Origin: Climacium dendroides
Taxonomy: Eukaryota > Streptophyta > Bryopsida > Hypnales > Climaciaceae
Direction of reading: 5' to 3'
NCBI GenBank assembly: GCA_950106755.1
Contig: OX467088.1
Coordinates: 8,292,001 to 8,356,000 of the forward strand
Length of the DNA stretch: 64,000 bases
Both the position numbers and the translations under genes were made by a program. Position 1 is the first letter of the stretch; each line of letters begins with the position of its first letter. This document shows positions 12,560 through 24,384 of the stretch, piece by piece. The notes below the pieces were generated by a model. That model was not told where the DNA came from. It saw nothing but the letters and a program-made list of their open reading frames with translations, and made no database searches.

Positions 12560-13525
12560 TGGAAGTATGCAGAGCAGTGTTGAATTTGGTAGCACAGTTT
12601 TCATCGGAGCAGTAGTTGGTGGCAGGTATTACAATGTCGTAGCACTATACCGGTGAGGTTGTTTTCCCCTCCAATCCTACCAGGCACCAAGTTTGACTTC
12701 AGATGCACGGTGTCTAGGGCATCATAGTATAGTCTAGAAGGTTATGTGATTGTTCATTCATGATTTGGAATTATACTATGAACTTTGGTGGACTTCATAC
12801 TCTCATTTCTCATGTTATTGATCATGTGTTGTCTTCTTTCTGATGTTCTAGATTTTCTAACTTTGCCATCGGAGGGGTGTTTGGGTGGGTGGAGGTGGAG
12901 TCTATAGCATGTTCCAAATTCTAAATGACTTGCCTTTGTGTTGTTCAATTCATTTTAGCTCACTTCACTTACTTGGACATCGGAGGGGTGTTTGGGTGGG
13001 TGTAAATACAGGTTCAAGACATCAAGAGGGGTAGAGGAAGTTTTGTTCAAGGTAGATTATTAAGATATGTTGTCAAACCAAGTGATTTATATGACTGAAG
13101 AACCTGTGATTTATGTGTGATTTTTGTTTAGGATTTACCAAGTGAACTTGTGATTTATGTCTATGACTTTTATGATTGAATGTTAACTTCATTTTGCCCA
13201 ACTTGCATGTGACCTTATGCATGTCGCCATGTAAAATGAAACCCAACACCAAGTTCTTGCCATTTTATTGCCTTTGAATTTTTCAAATCACCACTCATTC
13301 TTCTCGCGATCACCTGTGATCACCAAAAAAAATATCAAATGAAAAAAATAATTTGCCACCTGTTTCAACTATGAAGGAACCCCTGTTGCCACCCTCAAAC
13401 TGTCTATCTGTCTTTGAAATCACCATTACCGCACTCACAAAGAATTATAGGTCGCCTTTTCGTTTATTTTAGAAAAGTGAAAAAAAAGCCTTGCTTCAAA
13501 CCTAGCTAGATTGGATTTCAATTTA
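12560..13525. other. Intergenic, between transposase remnant and MITE copy 2
   Basis: No gene seen. It holds two direct copies of a 25-bp G-rich motif beginning CATCGGAGGGGTGTTTGGGT, at 12867 and 12978, spaced 111 bp apart. Confidence 0.6.
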
Positions 13526-13648
13526 AGGTATGTTTGCACTTGGTGTTAAAAGTGTTGTTACTGAGGACCTTAGGGACGAATTTAGACCTACTTTTGGATT
13601 AGATTCACATTCCAAACAACTCCTCTAACACCAAGTGTGAACATACCT
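13526..13648 (-). mobile_element. Small MITE, family A, copy 2 (inverted relative to copy 1)
   Basis: The left end is AGGTATGTTTGCACTTGGTG, preceded by TA, and the right end is its complement (..CACCAAGTGTGAACATACCT). The interior runs TTAGACCTACTTTTGG and matches the reverse complement of 7956-8077 at roughly nine positions in ten by eye. Length is 123 bp. The hAT remnant lies between the two copies. Confidence 0.8.
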
Positions 13649-15239
13649 CTAAATGGAAAGGTAGGAGTCATGTACTAAGTAACACCTCACAATTGTATAT
13701 TAATATCCCAAAGATGCAAACATCTTCTCGATACATAGTCAATTTCAAAGAAAACCACACATGATTTCCAAAAGGGGTGCATGTGGCATTATCTCATTAG
13801 TTGTGTGAATTCAACATGTGAAATGCCACCCCAACTACCCATATTGTATTTTGGGGGAACCTCAGGAACTTGCTAACCATATAGAATATATCTATATTTT
13901 TTGTTTGTAAATATGAATCCATATCTACATTCTATATTCATATTCTATGAGTGTATCCATATCCTGTATTCCATAGTCTAAAACCATATCCATATTCTAT
14001 ATTCAAACTTGGATGGCCTAGATCATCTTTTCCATAAGCATCAACAACTTTTTTTTTTTTTTAAATCAACATCATTTGGGGTGGGGTAGGGTCTTGAACT
14101 CATATCAACAGCCCTTGATTTTTCCAAGGGAAGGGAGGGGGGAGGAATTGAAATACAAACATCATGTTTGCATCTTTTTTGTACATAAGGGAGGCAATCC
14201 ATTTCTGACCACTTATGTAGATATGCATATCTACAAGGCATGTTTCAATAGTGGGGGAAATTTTCCCATGTGCAAAAATAGAGCTCATAAGGTTTTTGTG
14301 ATTTTTCAGATTTTTATTTCTCAAAACATTACCATGAATTTTTTAGCTACAGATTCTATTCCACCCACACTCATCATATAGACCTTAGTTGTGATATTGA
14401 GAGTCTTGTAGCCAATCATAATGCACCACAACTGCAGCCACCTCCTGTACACCACCCTTCGGTGCCAGAATGCGTCGTTGAATAGGAATGGGTTGCCTCC
14501 CATAGTCTTTCTTCTGGAACTACAGAAAGGCCAACATTGGACAAAACGGGGTAAAGCAAATAAAGAATGATCATTGCACAAATCAAGGCGTACGATTTCA
14601 TATCAACTCGACCTCTACAGCGGCCCTAAGACCGACAGAAACTACAGGTCCATTGGTATGAGAAATGATGTAAAGCAGACTGCTGGGTAGACTGTTCAGT
14701 TCAGAACTGAAGGGAATCTGCTCTGAATACAAATAAAAAAGCCAGTTTTGGAAGCCTTGGTAACACCACTGAGTGCGAATGGACCTCTGGAGTTTCTGTC
14801 CAACAATCCGGTGGTTACTCTTACACATAAACATTGGAACTCTTGCAATAATTGAGCTGACTGCATCCAGGTTCAGATTTTCAAGTTGCGGGGCCACAAA
14901 TTCAATGGGATTGAAAAACCAAGGAGTTTCATTGAAAACATTCTTTCAAATCATCTCTACCTCGTTCCAGGTAAAGTTGTTATGTGCAAATTGTCAAAAC
15001 ACTACTTTCACACGGTTAAGAGGACAAGAATACTAGGCATCACTACCAGAAAAAGAGATAAAAGAGGGATGGAGGGAAAGTTAAGAAGCTCACAATAATT
15101 AAGATTTTCTGAAGTTTCCCTTGATCCTTCCTTGATCCCTCGTCACCTCTTTCTGTTACTAGATACATTACAAAGGCCTCGGAACTGAGGTGAATAATGT
15201 AAATTTATAACCAAAATCTGAGAAAGAAGTAAAAACTCA
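13649..15239. other. Intergenic / 3' flank of the sphingomyelin synthase-like gene
   Basis: The left part (13.65-14.3 kb) is AT-rich with repeated CATATTCTATATTC phrases near 13.90-14.0 kb and no gene. The right part (about 14.4-15.1 kb) is GC-richer and could be the 3' untranslated region of the minus-strand gene or a small separate gene (see the entry at 14416-14601). Confidence 0.45.
14416..14601 (-). CDS. Possible small secreted cysteine peptide (weak)
   Basis: A 61-residue ORF begins MKSYALICAMIILYLLYPVL, which looks like a signal peptide (one Lys, then a long hydrophobic run). It ends in a short tail with WCTGGGCSCGAL, so it has three closely spaced Cys. No family is recognised. It lies downstream of, and on the same strand as, the sphingomyelin synthase-like gene, so it may be no more than an ORF in that gene's 3' untranslated region. 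Composition is GC-richer than the surrounding spacer. Low confidence that it is translated. Confidence 0.2.
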   Translation of the reverse strand: MKSYALICAMIILYLLYPVLSNVGLSVVPEERLWEATHSYSTTHSGTEGWCTGGGCSCGAL

Positions 15240-18029
15240 TTAGCCATCCGCCGTCCATGTGAAGGCTAGCAGCCCAATTCCAAGTGTAATGAATAATATA
15301 AAGCCTCCAGAAATCGTGTTCGACCAGTGTGATTCTTTTATTTCTTTACCAGTTTTGTCGAATTTGCTTAACATCGACCTGATCTTCTCTAGATCCCCTT
15401 CTTTTGCAGCCTTTTGAATATCATCCTCCATTGCGGCTAAATGCTTGATTCTAAGCTCCTTGTGTCGATCCCTGGTGGACCAAATCCATCTTGTTGTGCG
15501 CCACACCAAAATGCCCACATATATTCCTGTGACCACGTCCACACTGTAATGGTGTCGTTCACGGATCTCTCGCTGTCCAGTGTGAGCAACTAGGACCCAA
15601 ATACAAATTGAAGTCCAGCCAGGATAGGCTTCCTGCACAGCGGGCGAAAGGAGTCGCATTCGGTTCACAAATTATTCACTAAGGTAGAGGACAGTGTTTG
15701 CGGCACTTAAAAGCATTCTAATCAATGTGTAGGAGTGTGATTTCATTGGGAGATCACTACAGAAGCCACGGAGAGATGAGTTTGGTTACAAGAGTCGAAC
15801 TTTCTTGAGATCATTATTTTATAGCTATGTACAAATTTCTCTAGCAATTTCAAAGTGGAAAATTAGAGACCACTATAAGTGACAGCAGACATCCTGTTTT
15901 AACACAAAGATCAGTGATCATAGACATGTAGTCATGTGTACACCACTTGCTAATTGAAGGCCAACCAAAGGTATGAATGTATAAGTTGCTGTGGGTTACA
16001 GGGATCGGTATAGAAAACGGGATCAAGTCCCTCCTGGAATTACGGTATCCTCTACCGTACAGGGACAACAGGGGTGAAAGATAAGGATGGAAAATCATAC
16101 GGAGTACCTGCCAAGCCATAGCAGTCAAAACTGCTACGTAAATGTGACCACTGAAAACAAGGTCATTGCACCCACCGCCAGCACGTTTCAAGGTGTTGAA
16201 CCAATTTTCTTGTCCTTGTCCAGATTGAGCCGGGTTCATGGGTCTGAGTATGTTCACCAAGAATTGCATCAAACCCCAGTTGGGTACATACTCGTCTGGA
16301 TAGTTCCCAATAGGGGCTGCAATAGAAGATTCAAAAAGTTTCGCTTAGAAAACAATCGAAAACTTCAAAGAATTCAACATTAGCAAAGGCAAGCAATGAA
16401 ATCACAAAAGCCCCTCCCCACCAATTATCATTTTTTTCAATTGGTTGACGGCTTAGTACTGATATAGCATTGTTTTAGACTCATATCGATATTTTTTAGA
16501 ATCCTTTTAGGCCAAATTGATATTGATTCAATTGGTTGAAGGGTTAATATAAAATAAGTGAAGAGGGACTTTTTGTGATGAATGATTAAATCGTCTAACA
16601 TCACACACAAGACACAGAAAAGAGTTCGTAGGTACTTAGGACTAACCAAATGCCTCGTCTTGATCGATGACTTGTCGTACCATGTTAGGATCCTTGGCAT
16701 ACGGTATGTAATACTTTTGAGCCCATGGATGTGGATGATTAGCTGTCTTGAATCGTGCATGAGCACACCAAGGTCTCGCTGAGGGCAAGATGGTGGCAAT
16801 GAATGTCAAAACTCGGATGAGTCTTCCAACACCCATCGTAAACATGTACCGCGCGCCCAACCCCATACCTAGGCAATGATTTCTTTTTCAATTTTCCAAC
16901 AAGATAGCAATCAGCACCAATCTTCAGTACAGTGATGAAACATGTAGAATATGAAAGCAAGACTATTTATACATCCAAAATTTTATGCGTTTATTAAAAG
17001 AACTGTAATATTAACTCGGACTAGTAGTAAATTCTTGTTTTGTTTCTTTTTGAAATCCAAACTTTCCCGCATTGCAAATAACACTCCATCCTAAGAAAAA
17101 CCCAGAAAATAATAGCATATACCTGGGGCTTTCACGCAACCATACAACACCGAAAAGGCCAAGAGAAGGAAGAGCATCAAGTAGTGATGAAGTCCAATTA
17201 CAGGTGCTCGTAAGAATGCTACAATTGATTCTGGAAGCTTCTCGTTTGAAAACAGGGCCAGCCATTGTCCCGAGTCCGGCAGTGGCGCAGTGCTCCTGAT
17301 GACCCGAACAAGTCACTCTTATGAGATTGGCTTCCACATTCCTCAAAATTTGGCAAAAAAGATGGCTCATAAACTTGCTCAAAACCACCTCTACTTTTTA
17401 AAACCAAAGAAGGAAATAGTCTCCGGATTTGCATACATTTTCATTGTTTTCAATGACTCTCACAACACCAAACTGGGTGACGGTTTTCAGCGTTTAATAC
17501 TCATCTCCATGCTACATGATTAAAGACACATCCTTTTCTAATTAAAAAATAAAGAGAAGACGGGGTCTCCACTTTTGGTCCCTCCTATAGATCCCATTCC
17601 GACATTAGAATCTCCAAAAGTTGAACATTGTTTGCCTCCTCAAATACTCTACAATCCACTTATATTATTGTGACTCATCGCCAACCTTGCACTCTCGTAA
17701 GGGTCGAAGCACTTAGAATTGAGGGCCAGGAGAACTTACCAGTGCCAATCAAGGCCCAACACTGTAGTGACATATTGTACAGCTATAGCCTCAACGCAGA
17801 GACAAGCAAGCATAAACACCAGAGAAGCCAAGAAGATCCGGATCGACCGCACTTCCTGAGTCCAGTAATCATAGTGTGGGGCACGCACAGCAGCTGCTGC
17901 AGCAAAAAATCCCCACAACAAAGGCTGCAGAACCTCGTGAAGACCTGGGGCAAGTTCTCTCAAATAATCCACTCCCACATATGCCATTGCCGCCACACCC
18001 AATGCGTTGGGATAAGATGTCATCTTCAT
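15240..18029 (-). CDS. Sphingomyelin synthase-like PAP2_C membrane protein
   Basis: Five exons join in phase: 18029-17740, 17295-17123, 16868-16647, 16316-16108 and 15632-15240 (stop), giving 428 residues; a second Met two codons in (MTSYPNALG) may be the real start. The protein is polytopic: hydrophobic segments lie in exon 1 (LLWGFFAAAAAV; IFLASLVFMLACLC), exon 2 (YLMLFLLLAFSVLYGC) and near the C terminus (GGFILFITLGIGLLAF). The lipid-phosphate transferase motifs are intact: GGCNDLVFSGH (His about 286) and ERHHYSVD (His about 326, Asp about 330), the His-His-Asp arrangement of the sphingomyelin synthase/PAP2_C family. Length and motifs fit the plant 'sphingomyelin synthetase family' (At1g43580-like, about 420 aa). 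Plant substrates for this subgroup are not established; animal sphingomyelin synthases move phosphocholine from phosphatidylcholine to ceramide. A charged helical tail (about 345-400) precedes the last membrane segment. Confidence 0.9.
15681..16030 (+). repeat. Intronic repeat shared with the nitrilase gene
   Basis: It lies in the intron between exons 4 and 5 of the PAP2_C gene. It aligns by eye, in order, with 29885-30222 in nitrilase intron 3: AAGGTAGA..GACAGT, GCACTTAAAAG, GGAGTGTGATTT, CGGAGAGAT, TTGAGATC, GACCA..TAT..GTGACAG, then GGGATC.GT..GAAAACGGG. It sits on the plus strand, antisense to the PAP2_C gene, but in sense orientation in the nitrilase gene. The length of about 340 bp and absence of coding suggest a SINE or MITE; clear polymerase III boxes were not found. 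Confidence 0.7.
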
Positions 18030-19440
18030 GTCTTATCATCTCTCTCGCTCCAGCGACGGAAGCCCTAACCACACAACAGTTCAAATTGGACTGGCAGCCC
18101 AGGTCCAGTAAAGTTGAGTAAATAGATATGAGACGTTTTACTCAATTTAGGTTGAACCTCGAAATTCTCTCAGCGATTCTTCAAATTGGCAGTCAATTTC
18201 ATAATCTGGCAAGTTTACTTGAGTTCTACCAACGTCAGTGAAGCAACAGTTTCTGAGTGGAGAACTGAAGCAAAAACAAACTAAGAACTTGCAAATAGCG
18301 TTGCTGTCTTCCCCGTCTAAAAAAGTACACGTTACCCTTCATGACTGCTAACCCGACTCACTTGGTTGCGTGGCCCTGGCAGGAGGGAGGGAGAGACTTT
18401 CTTAGGAGCACAATTTCCCCACAAGCTTAGGGTAACGCTTCCCAGATCGTGCTATGACACAACCATGGATATGGATCCACGGGTACGAGATCACAAATGC
18501 TTTCGCCGCACAATTCTCCAATTGTTGATGCCCCTCGCATGAGAGACTCTGCAGGATGCAATCATTTCACAGGGAAAACAGCTACAAGCCTGATGGTAAT
18601 GAATTCTGTGAAAACCACCGTACACATCAACAATTATCACAGCAGCTTCACACAACACACATGCTAAGAAAATGTCGTCTAGGAACCAGAAATACTTTAT
18701 CATTTTTCCATATCATTATGCAAGAAATTATTAGTGAGATTGCAATGCTTAAAAAATCCCAGACGATAAGACCACTAATGAAGACAGATTGGACATATTC
18801 CAGAGCAAAATGTGTCACTCTTCGACACGGATGTAGAATCCCCCTTCAGCACAGACAATGTAGTGACGTGCACAACATCGGAAACAAAAATCTTGCACGT
18901 CAATCCACCAAATTAACCAAGCTCCAACGTAAATGTTCAAAAAACACTCCAACTCCAAATTGAAAAAGAATTCAGAAGAGATATCAAACAAACAAATCAG
19001 ATTCTATTTCAGGTATGTCAAATTCAAATGCGACGAAACGTCGACCAGAAAGAAATCAATTTAGTTCGAATACTCCTTCTCAGAGACGAAACGAAGATAC
19101 ACAAACCATAATTCTGAAGAATATAAACAGTATTAAATTGCAAAAGTACTGTACAGAGGTTCAAATTGCACCTGAAAACACACGATGGCGCGCCCGAAGT
19201 GTGGCGTATTGGGCGATCATGGCGCCCATAGAACTCGAAATGGATCGAAGGTGATCGAAGGCGGGGTGGTAGAAATTTCGAATTTGCGGGAGAGAGGACT
19301 CAATGTGTTTGTGGGAGAGGCGAAAGTGGCCGGTGTTTCTTCGGGTGGCCCGGAGCCCGCCGCGGACGTCACCCCGCGCGCGACGGAGTCAGTTTGTGTA
19401 ACAGAATGGATGATTTTCATCCATGGGAGTTGTGTGCTAG
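18030..19440 (-). promoter_or_regulatory. Upstream region of the PAP2_C gene, with a GC-rich patch at 19180-19390
   Basis: This is GC-richer than the flanking spacer and contains several unrelated short ORFs on both strands with no recognisable protein. The CpG-dense patch at 19180-19390 followed by sharply AT-rich DNA looks like a promoter/first untranslated exon for minus-strand transcription, but no splice pair to exon 1 was established. Confidence 0.35.
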
Positions 19441-22400
19441 CTCCTTAGTATCACCTTCTTTAATATCACATCTTTTGTCCACCTATGGAATGGAAGAATG
19501 TACTGATCCACATATTTTGGATAGAATAGCCCATTGTTGTTGCTTTAATCATTGTATAAAATTAGGTTTATCTTATACTAGAAAAAATTGCAATAAAAAT
19601 TAAGAAGTAAAGAATACTCTAAATATAATTTGATCAAGTAATTATTCTATTAGTAGACAAAATGGAAAAATTGAATTTTCTATCATTGACAATAAGAAAA
19701 GATTATTTTTATCTTTTCAACCCCTATTTTAGTTCTTGAATTCAGAGATGTTGTAAATTTAAATATTCATACTAAGTTATTAGAATCTAAAAGGAAATTT
19801 TTTGATGAAATTTGGTAAATTAAACTAAATTTTCAACCACTATTGATTAGTGCTAATATTATATGAATGTAATGTACAATAAAATAGTGTCACTACAATG
19901 CTAGTATCATACACGTAGGTCAGTTTTGGAAATAAGTAGGGCAAATTTGGATCATATCTAAAATTTTCAAAATTGTACAACTATTTCTGAAAATTTGAAA
20001 AAAAATCATTATTGCTAATTTTGAGTATCCAAAAATTATTCTTGAGAAAATTTAGAGAAAGGAACACATTTACACGTGAATAGGAAAAATCAATTTAGAA
20101 TTAAAAGCGTCTAAAAATTAGAAAAAACAAAGTGCCAAAAGTCAAGAAATCCAAATCAAGTTACCAAACTATCAAACTACAAAAACTAAACTATTTCAGC
20201 AACAAGGTGTTGAAATTGACCTATACATACAGTATTGATGTTTTTGTGATTGCATAATGACTTTTCAATACTACTCTACAAACTCCTTGAAAAACATTGA
20301 AAGTCTTGATAATTAATGAATAGTAGCTTTGTGATATAATGTGATGGACTAATCAATATTCATACAAACAATAAATATCTTTATCTTGATTTTAACTCAT
20401 TTTGGATCAAGAAGTAGTTTAAATTTCTAAAAATGTGGAGATATAACATTAATATTAAATTCAACTTAAAGAATTATTTTAATGTTTTAATTTAAGCAAT
20501 ATTTGTGAATTATGACCCATAGATTACATCATTAATTGTATATACCAATATTTATCCATATAATTTGAAAAAATATTAAAAACTATAGAAACCTTTACAT
20601 TTAAGAATTTTTCTCCTTAAAATTCAAATTATTAAGTTCTATTAGGGTTTTTTCATTTTTTATATAGTACCAAAGTGCTTGTATAAATTGTTATAGTGGT
20701 ACTCCATATTAGATAAAAATATCACATTAACACATATCACATATCAATAATTGTGTTTTCATCTTCAATCTCACAATTTCATCCATTTTTTTTAATTTGA
20801 AGTTTTCTAGATACATTTTTCAACATTTTTTGCAATTTTTTTTTCTCAATCTAATACTACAAAGCCAAAAATGTCCCTGGTTCTAAATTTATTGATTTTT
20901 AATGATTTATCTTAGATTTTTTTAAGTTATTTTTTAAAGAGACATTTTTCAAAATGACAGGATTTTCTCGAGGTAAAAATTACTTTATTTTTTAACTATA
21001 GAATATTTGAAAGAAATTTATAAGCATCAATATACTAAAAATATTAGAAAACTAAAACAAAAATCTACCAATATTTACTTAGACGAATGAAAAAATTAAG
21101 TTTTTGTATACATGGGACATGTTTGCATTCATTCATCATCCTAACTTTGAACTTTTAGTCTTCTAGTGTTTCACAAATATAATCCTAGCAAGTATTGCAA
21201 GAAATTCATCATCCATTCAAACAAAGAAGATGGATTGGAGTACAACAAAATATTAACCTTGTAAGGATGTTGTAGACTAAAGTGGTTCAATAGATGACTG
21301 AAAATCCTTCTATGCAAGGCAAAAAGTGCAATGTACAAAAGGGGAGGTATTCGATGTGTAGTATAGTACAAAATTTAAATTAGGAAATCCCTATTTTAGT
21401 TTCATAGATAACATGAGACATTTAATATTTTTAAATATTATATTTTATATATAAATAGATTAATACCTTTATAAAAACAAAATAAATCTATAAGAGATTA
21501 GGGATATTATCATAAGGGACAGAAAATAAAATAAAAATAAACAAAAACAAAAGGCTATAATGATCCTTAGAAAGGATTGTGATCTTTCCAAAGAGAGAAT
21601 ATAAAAGACTAGAAAAAATTGGAAATGTAGGCATTTTCATGATACTCATTTGTGCTTTCAATATTTATTAATATTATATTATTGTTGTTTTCATACTTCT
21701 TGCATGTTGTGAGCATTGTGTATTGGAAGTTTGGAATTAGGGTTGCAATCTACAAGTGGTGTGTGATTGTTGCTTTATTACTATGTGATTCTCGTAGGTG
21801 TTCTTGTTTTGCATTTTGATTTTCTGGTCTCAATCTTTATTAATGATGTTTTGGAAAGAAAGAAAAAATAAGTTATGAGTGGAAATTTCAATTGAAAGTA
21901 TCTTGATTGCATTTTATTGAAGCAATTTGAAGTTCCTTGTACAATTATTGTAGATATAGAAGACCTTGGTGTAAAATTGCGGAGATTTGTCTTCTCTTCT
22001 TGTTGATTTTTTTCCCACTCAATTACAAAGCCAACTATGTCATCTATTCTCAAGCTTCTTTATCTTTATTGTTACACCACATCTCACATTTCACAAAAGA
22101 AGGAAGAGGATACAAGATTATTTGTATTATGGGACTATGATCCTTTGTTGATAATGGGATTTAGAGAAATACAAGATCTTGTGGTGTAGCCTAGGGGAGG
22201 AGGGAGCTAATTGATTGTACATCAAAATCTTTTTAGATGAACACTATACATTTTACAAAATGTCTTGTGACAATAATTGAACCCCTAAAGTCCTAAGACC
22301 TTTTTTTTTGGTTAAAAAATCTTTTTCAGTGTACAAAGCAAAAAATTTAAAAATAATTTTTTTTGCATATGTAATTGTGGGATCTTGAAATATACTAGTA

Positions 22401-23250
22401 TGAAAATGTGTGAAAAAAATTAGAGACATTGACTGCATAGATTGCAAGATGAATGAGTTCAAAGTGAAAAAATCATGATTTTTGGCAACATGATGAACTA
22501 GTTGAAGTTCAACAAGATTAAACAAAGACATGACTCAAACAATGTTGCTCTTCATGCAAACTAGTTAAGGTTCAAGTTCACAAGGAGAAATTGTCATTTT
22601 CATTAAGGGTTTCTATCTTTATATGACGTTGGCTTTCTTTTGTCAAAATGTTTGTCAACATTGATCAAGACGCATCTTGATACATTAGGATTCAAATTAG
22701 TCCAAAAAAATTGGTAGCTTAGACGACTTGACCCTAAACTTCAACGGACATGCCATTCAAAAAAATAACTTTTTTTGACAAATAGGCCGTCAATTGAACA
22801 AGGAGGCCTTCTTTTCAATTTTTATCGTTATTTAAATTTTCTTTTGAAGATCTGACATACGCTTTGGTTGAATCCTGACATTTCATTGGTTTGATGAATG
22901 TCCAAACGTGACAAGAAGTTAAAAATCCAAATCCTCATGAACTGTTAAAAAATTCAATATTTAAGTAGCGAAGATCAATTTTATGTAGCAGATAGTTTTC
23001 CTTTTGTGTAGCCTCTCTCTTTGTTCTAATTCTTCTTCACCTAGGATTTGGTTTCATTATTGTTTGTGTGCAACTAGGGTTTGTGAGCACAAATCAACTA
23101 TGAGCCTTGTTAATTACTCCTTTGATGATTCCCTAATGAAATTACATGTGAAAACATTTTTTTATAGTCAGATAGTTCAATTGAAGTTCATGAACTCTTA
23201 AACCAACTAATTACTAAGCTACAACTAGGAGAGCTTGTCAAAGAAGGTAT
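19441..23250. other. AT-rich spacer, no gene seen
   Basis: There is one short open stretch (19394-19603, peptide containing CTDPHILDRIAHCCCFNHC) with no recognisable homology. The rest has stops in every frame. No RNA gene or intact mobile element was recognised. Confidence 0.55.
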
Positions 23251-24384
23251 TGTGTTGGTGGCAATAAAGGCCTTTGGTTTTTGGAACTAAATCTTTGATG
23301 ACAAATGATATAGTATTATATTTCACAACTATAAAAGCATATTTTTAAGTACTATTCAACAAAGAGTTTTTACTAGAGAGTCCATGGGGAATAAGAATTG
23401 TAAACTTTGTAATTTTCTCAAGATGCCTAATGATTAAAGAAATCAAACTTATAGGCCATACTACCATAGTTGAAAGCCTTTCAAACATATGAAACATACA
23501 TGGAGGATTAGGGGCCTTGACGACAACATTTCTCAAGCATATTTTTTCTTAAAGAATTTTTTGCGTTAGTTCCAGTAACTATAACACTATAGTGTAGAAG
23601 AAGGAGTCAACTAGTATGGGTGGTGATGTCATCTCCCATGTCATCTACAATTAATTTTTTCATATACCAAATAATATTTTGGCAAGACAACATTGGTGTC
23701 CATCAAAATAGAATATTCACACTCAAGGAAGTAATTTAATTGCTAAGATGGACAATTTGGATGAAAACAATTGCAACCAAGATGGACATGACCATCTTGG
23801 TTGGGATCAAGACACTATGTTGGTGGCAATGAAGGCCTTTGGCTGTGGAACTAAATCTTTGAAGATAAATGATGTAGTGTTATATTTCACAACCTTAAAA
23901 ACATCTTTTCAACACAACAATATATCTCACATATTCTCAAGTGCAATTCAATAGAGATTTTACACTACAGATTCCATGGGAAATACGAATCATAAACTCT
24001 ATAATTTTCTCAAGATGCCTAATGATTAAAGAAAACAAACTTATAGGCCATACTACCATAGTTGAAAACCTCTCAAGCCTATGAAAGATACATGGAGGCT
24101 TGGGGGCCTTGACGACAACATTTCTCAAGCATATTTTTTCTTAAAGAATTTTTTGCGTTAGTTCCAATAACTATAACACTATAGTGTAGAAGAAGGAGGT
24201 CAACTAGTATGGGTGGTGATGTCATCTCCCATGTCATTTACAATTAATTTTTTCATATACCAAATAATATTTTGGCAAGACAACATTGGTGTCCGTCAAA
24301 ATAGAATATTCACACTCAAGGAAGTAATTTAATTGCTAAGATGAACAATTTGGATGAAAACAATTGCAACCAAGATGGACTTGA
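23251..24384. repeat. Tandem duplication, 565-bp unit
   Basis: Unit 1 (23251-23815) and unit 2 (23816-about 24384) run in direct orientation with high identity. Shared landmarks are TTGGTGGCAAT.AAGGCCTTTG, CATACATGGAGG / GATACATGGAGG, GGCCTTGACGACAACATTTC, CTTAAAGAATTTTTTGCGTT and GGTGATGTCATCTCCCATGT. The units encode no intact protein. The duplication is local and could be a decayed retroelement fragment, but no diagnostic motif was found. Confidence 0.9.
23774..23803. repeat. 12-bp-stem hairpin at the tandem junction
   Basis: CAACCAAGATGG, a six-base loop, then CCATCTTGGTTG. It lies just left of the junction between the two 565-bp units. In unit 2 the corresponding sequence (CAACCAAGATGGACTTGACC) has lost the second arm. 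Confidence 0.85.

Noticed and set aside
23345..24128. Paired 63-codon minus-strand ORFs with similar sequences
   Set aside because: They are the two copies of the 565-bp tandem repeat read on the same frame. No domain, and stops surround them.
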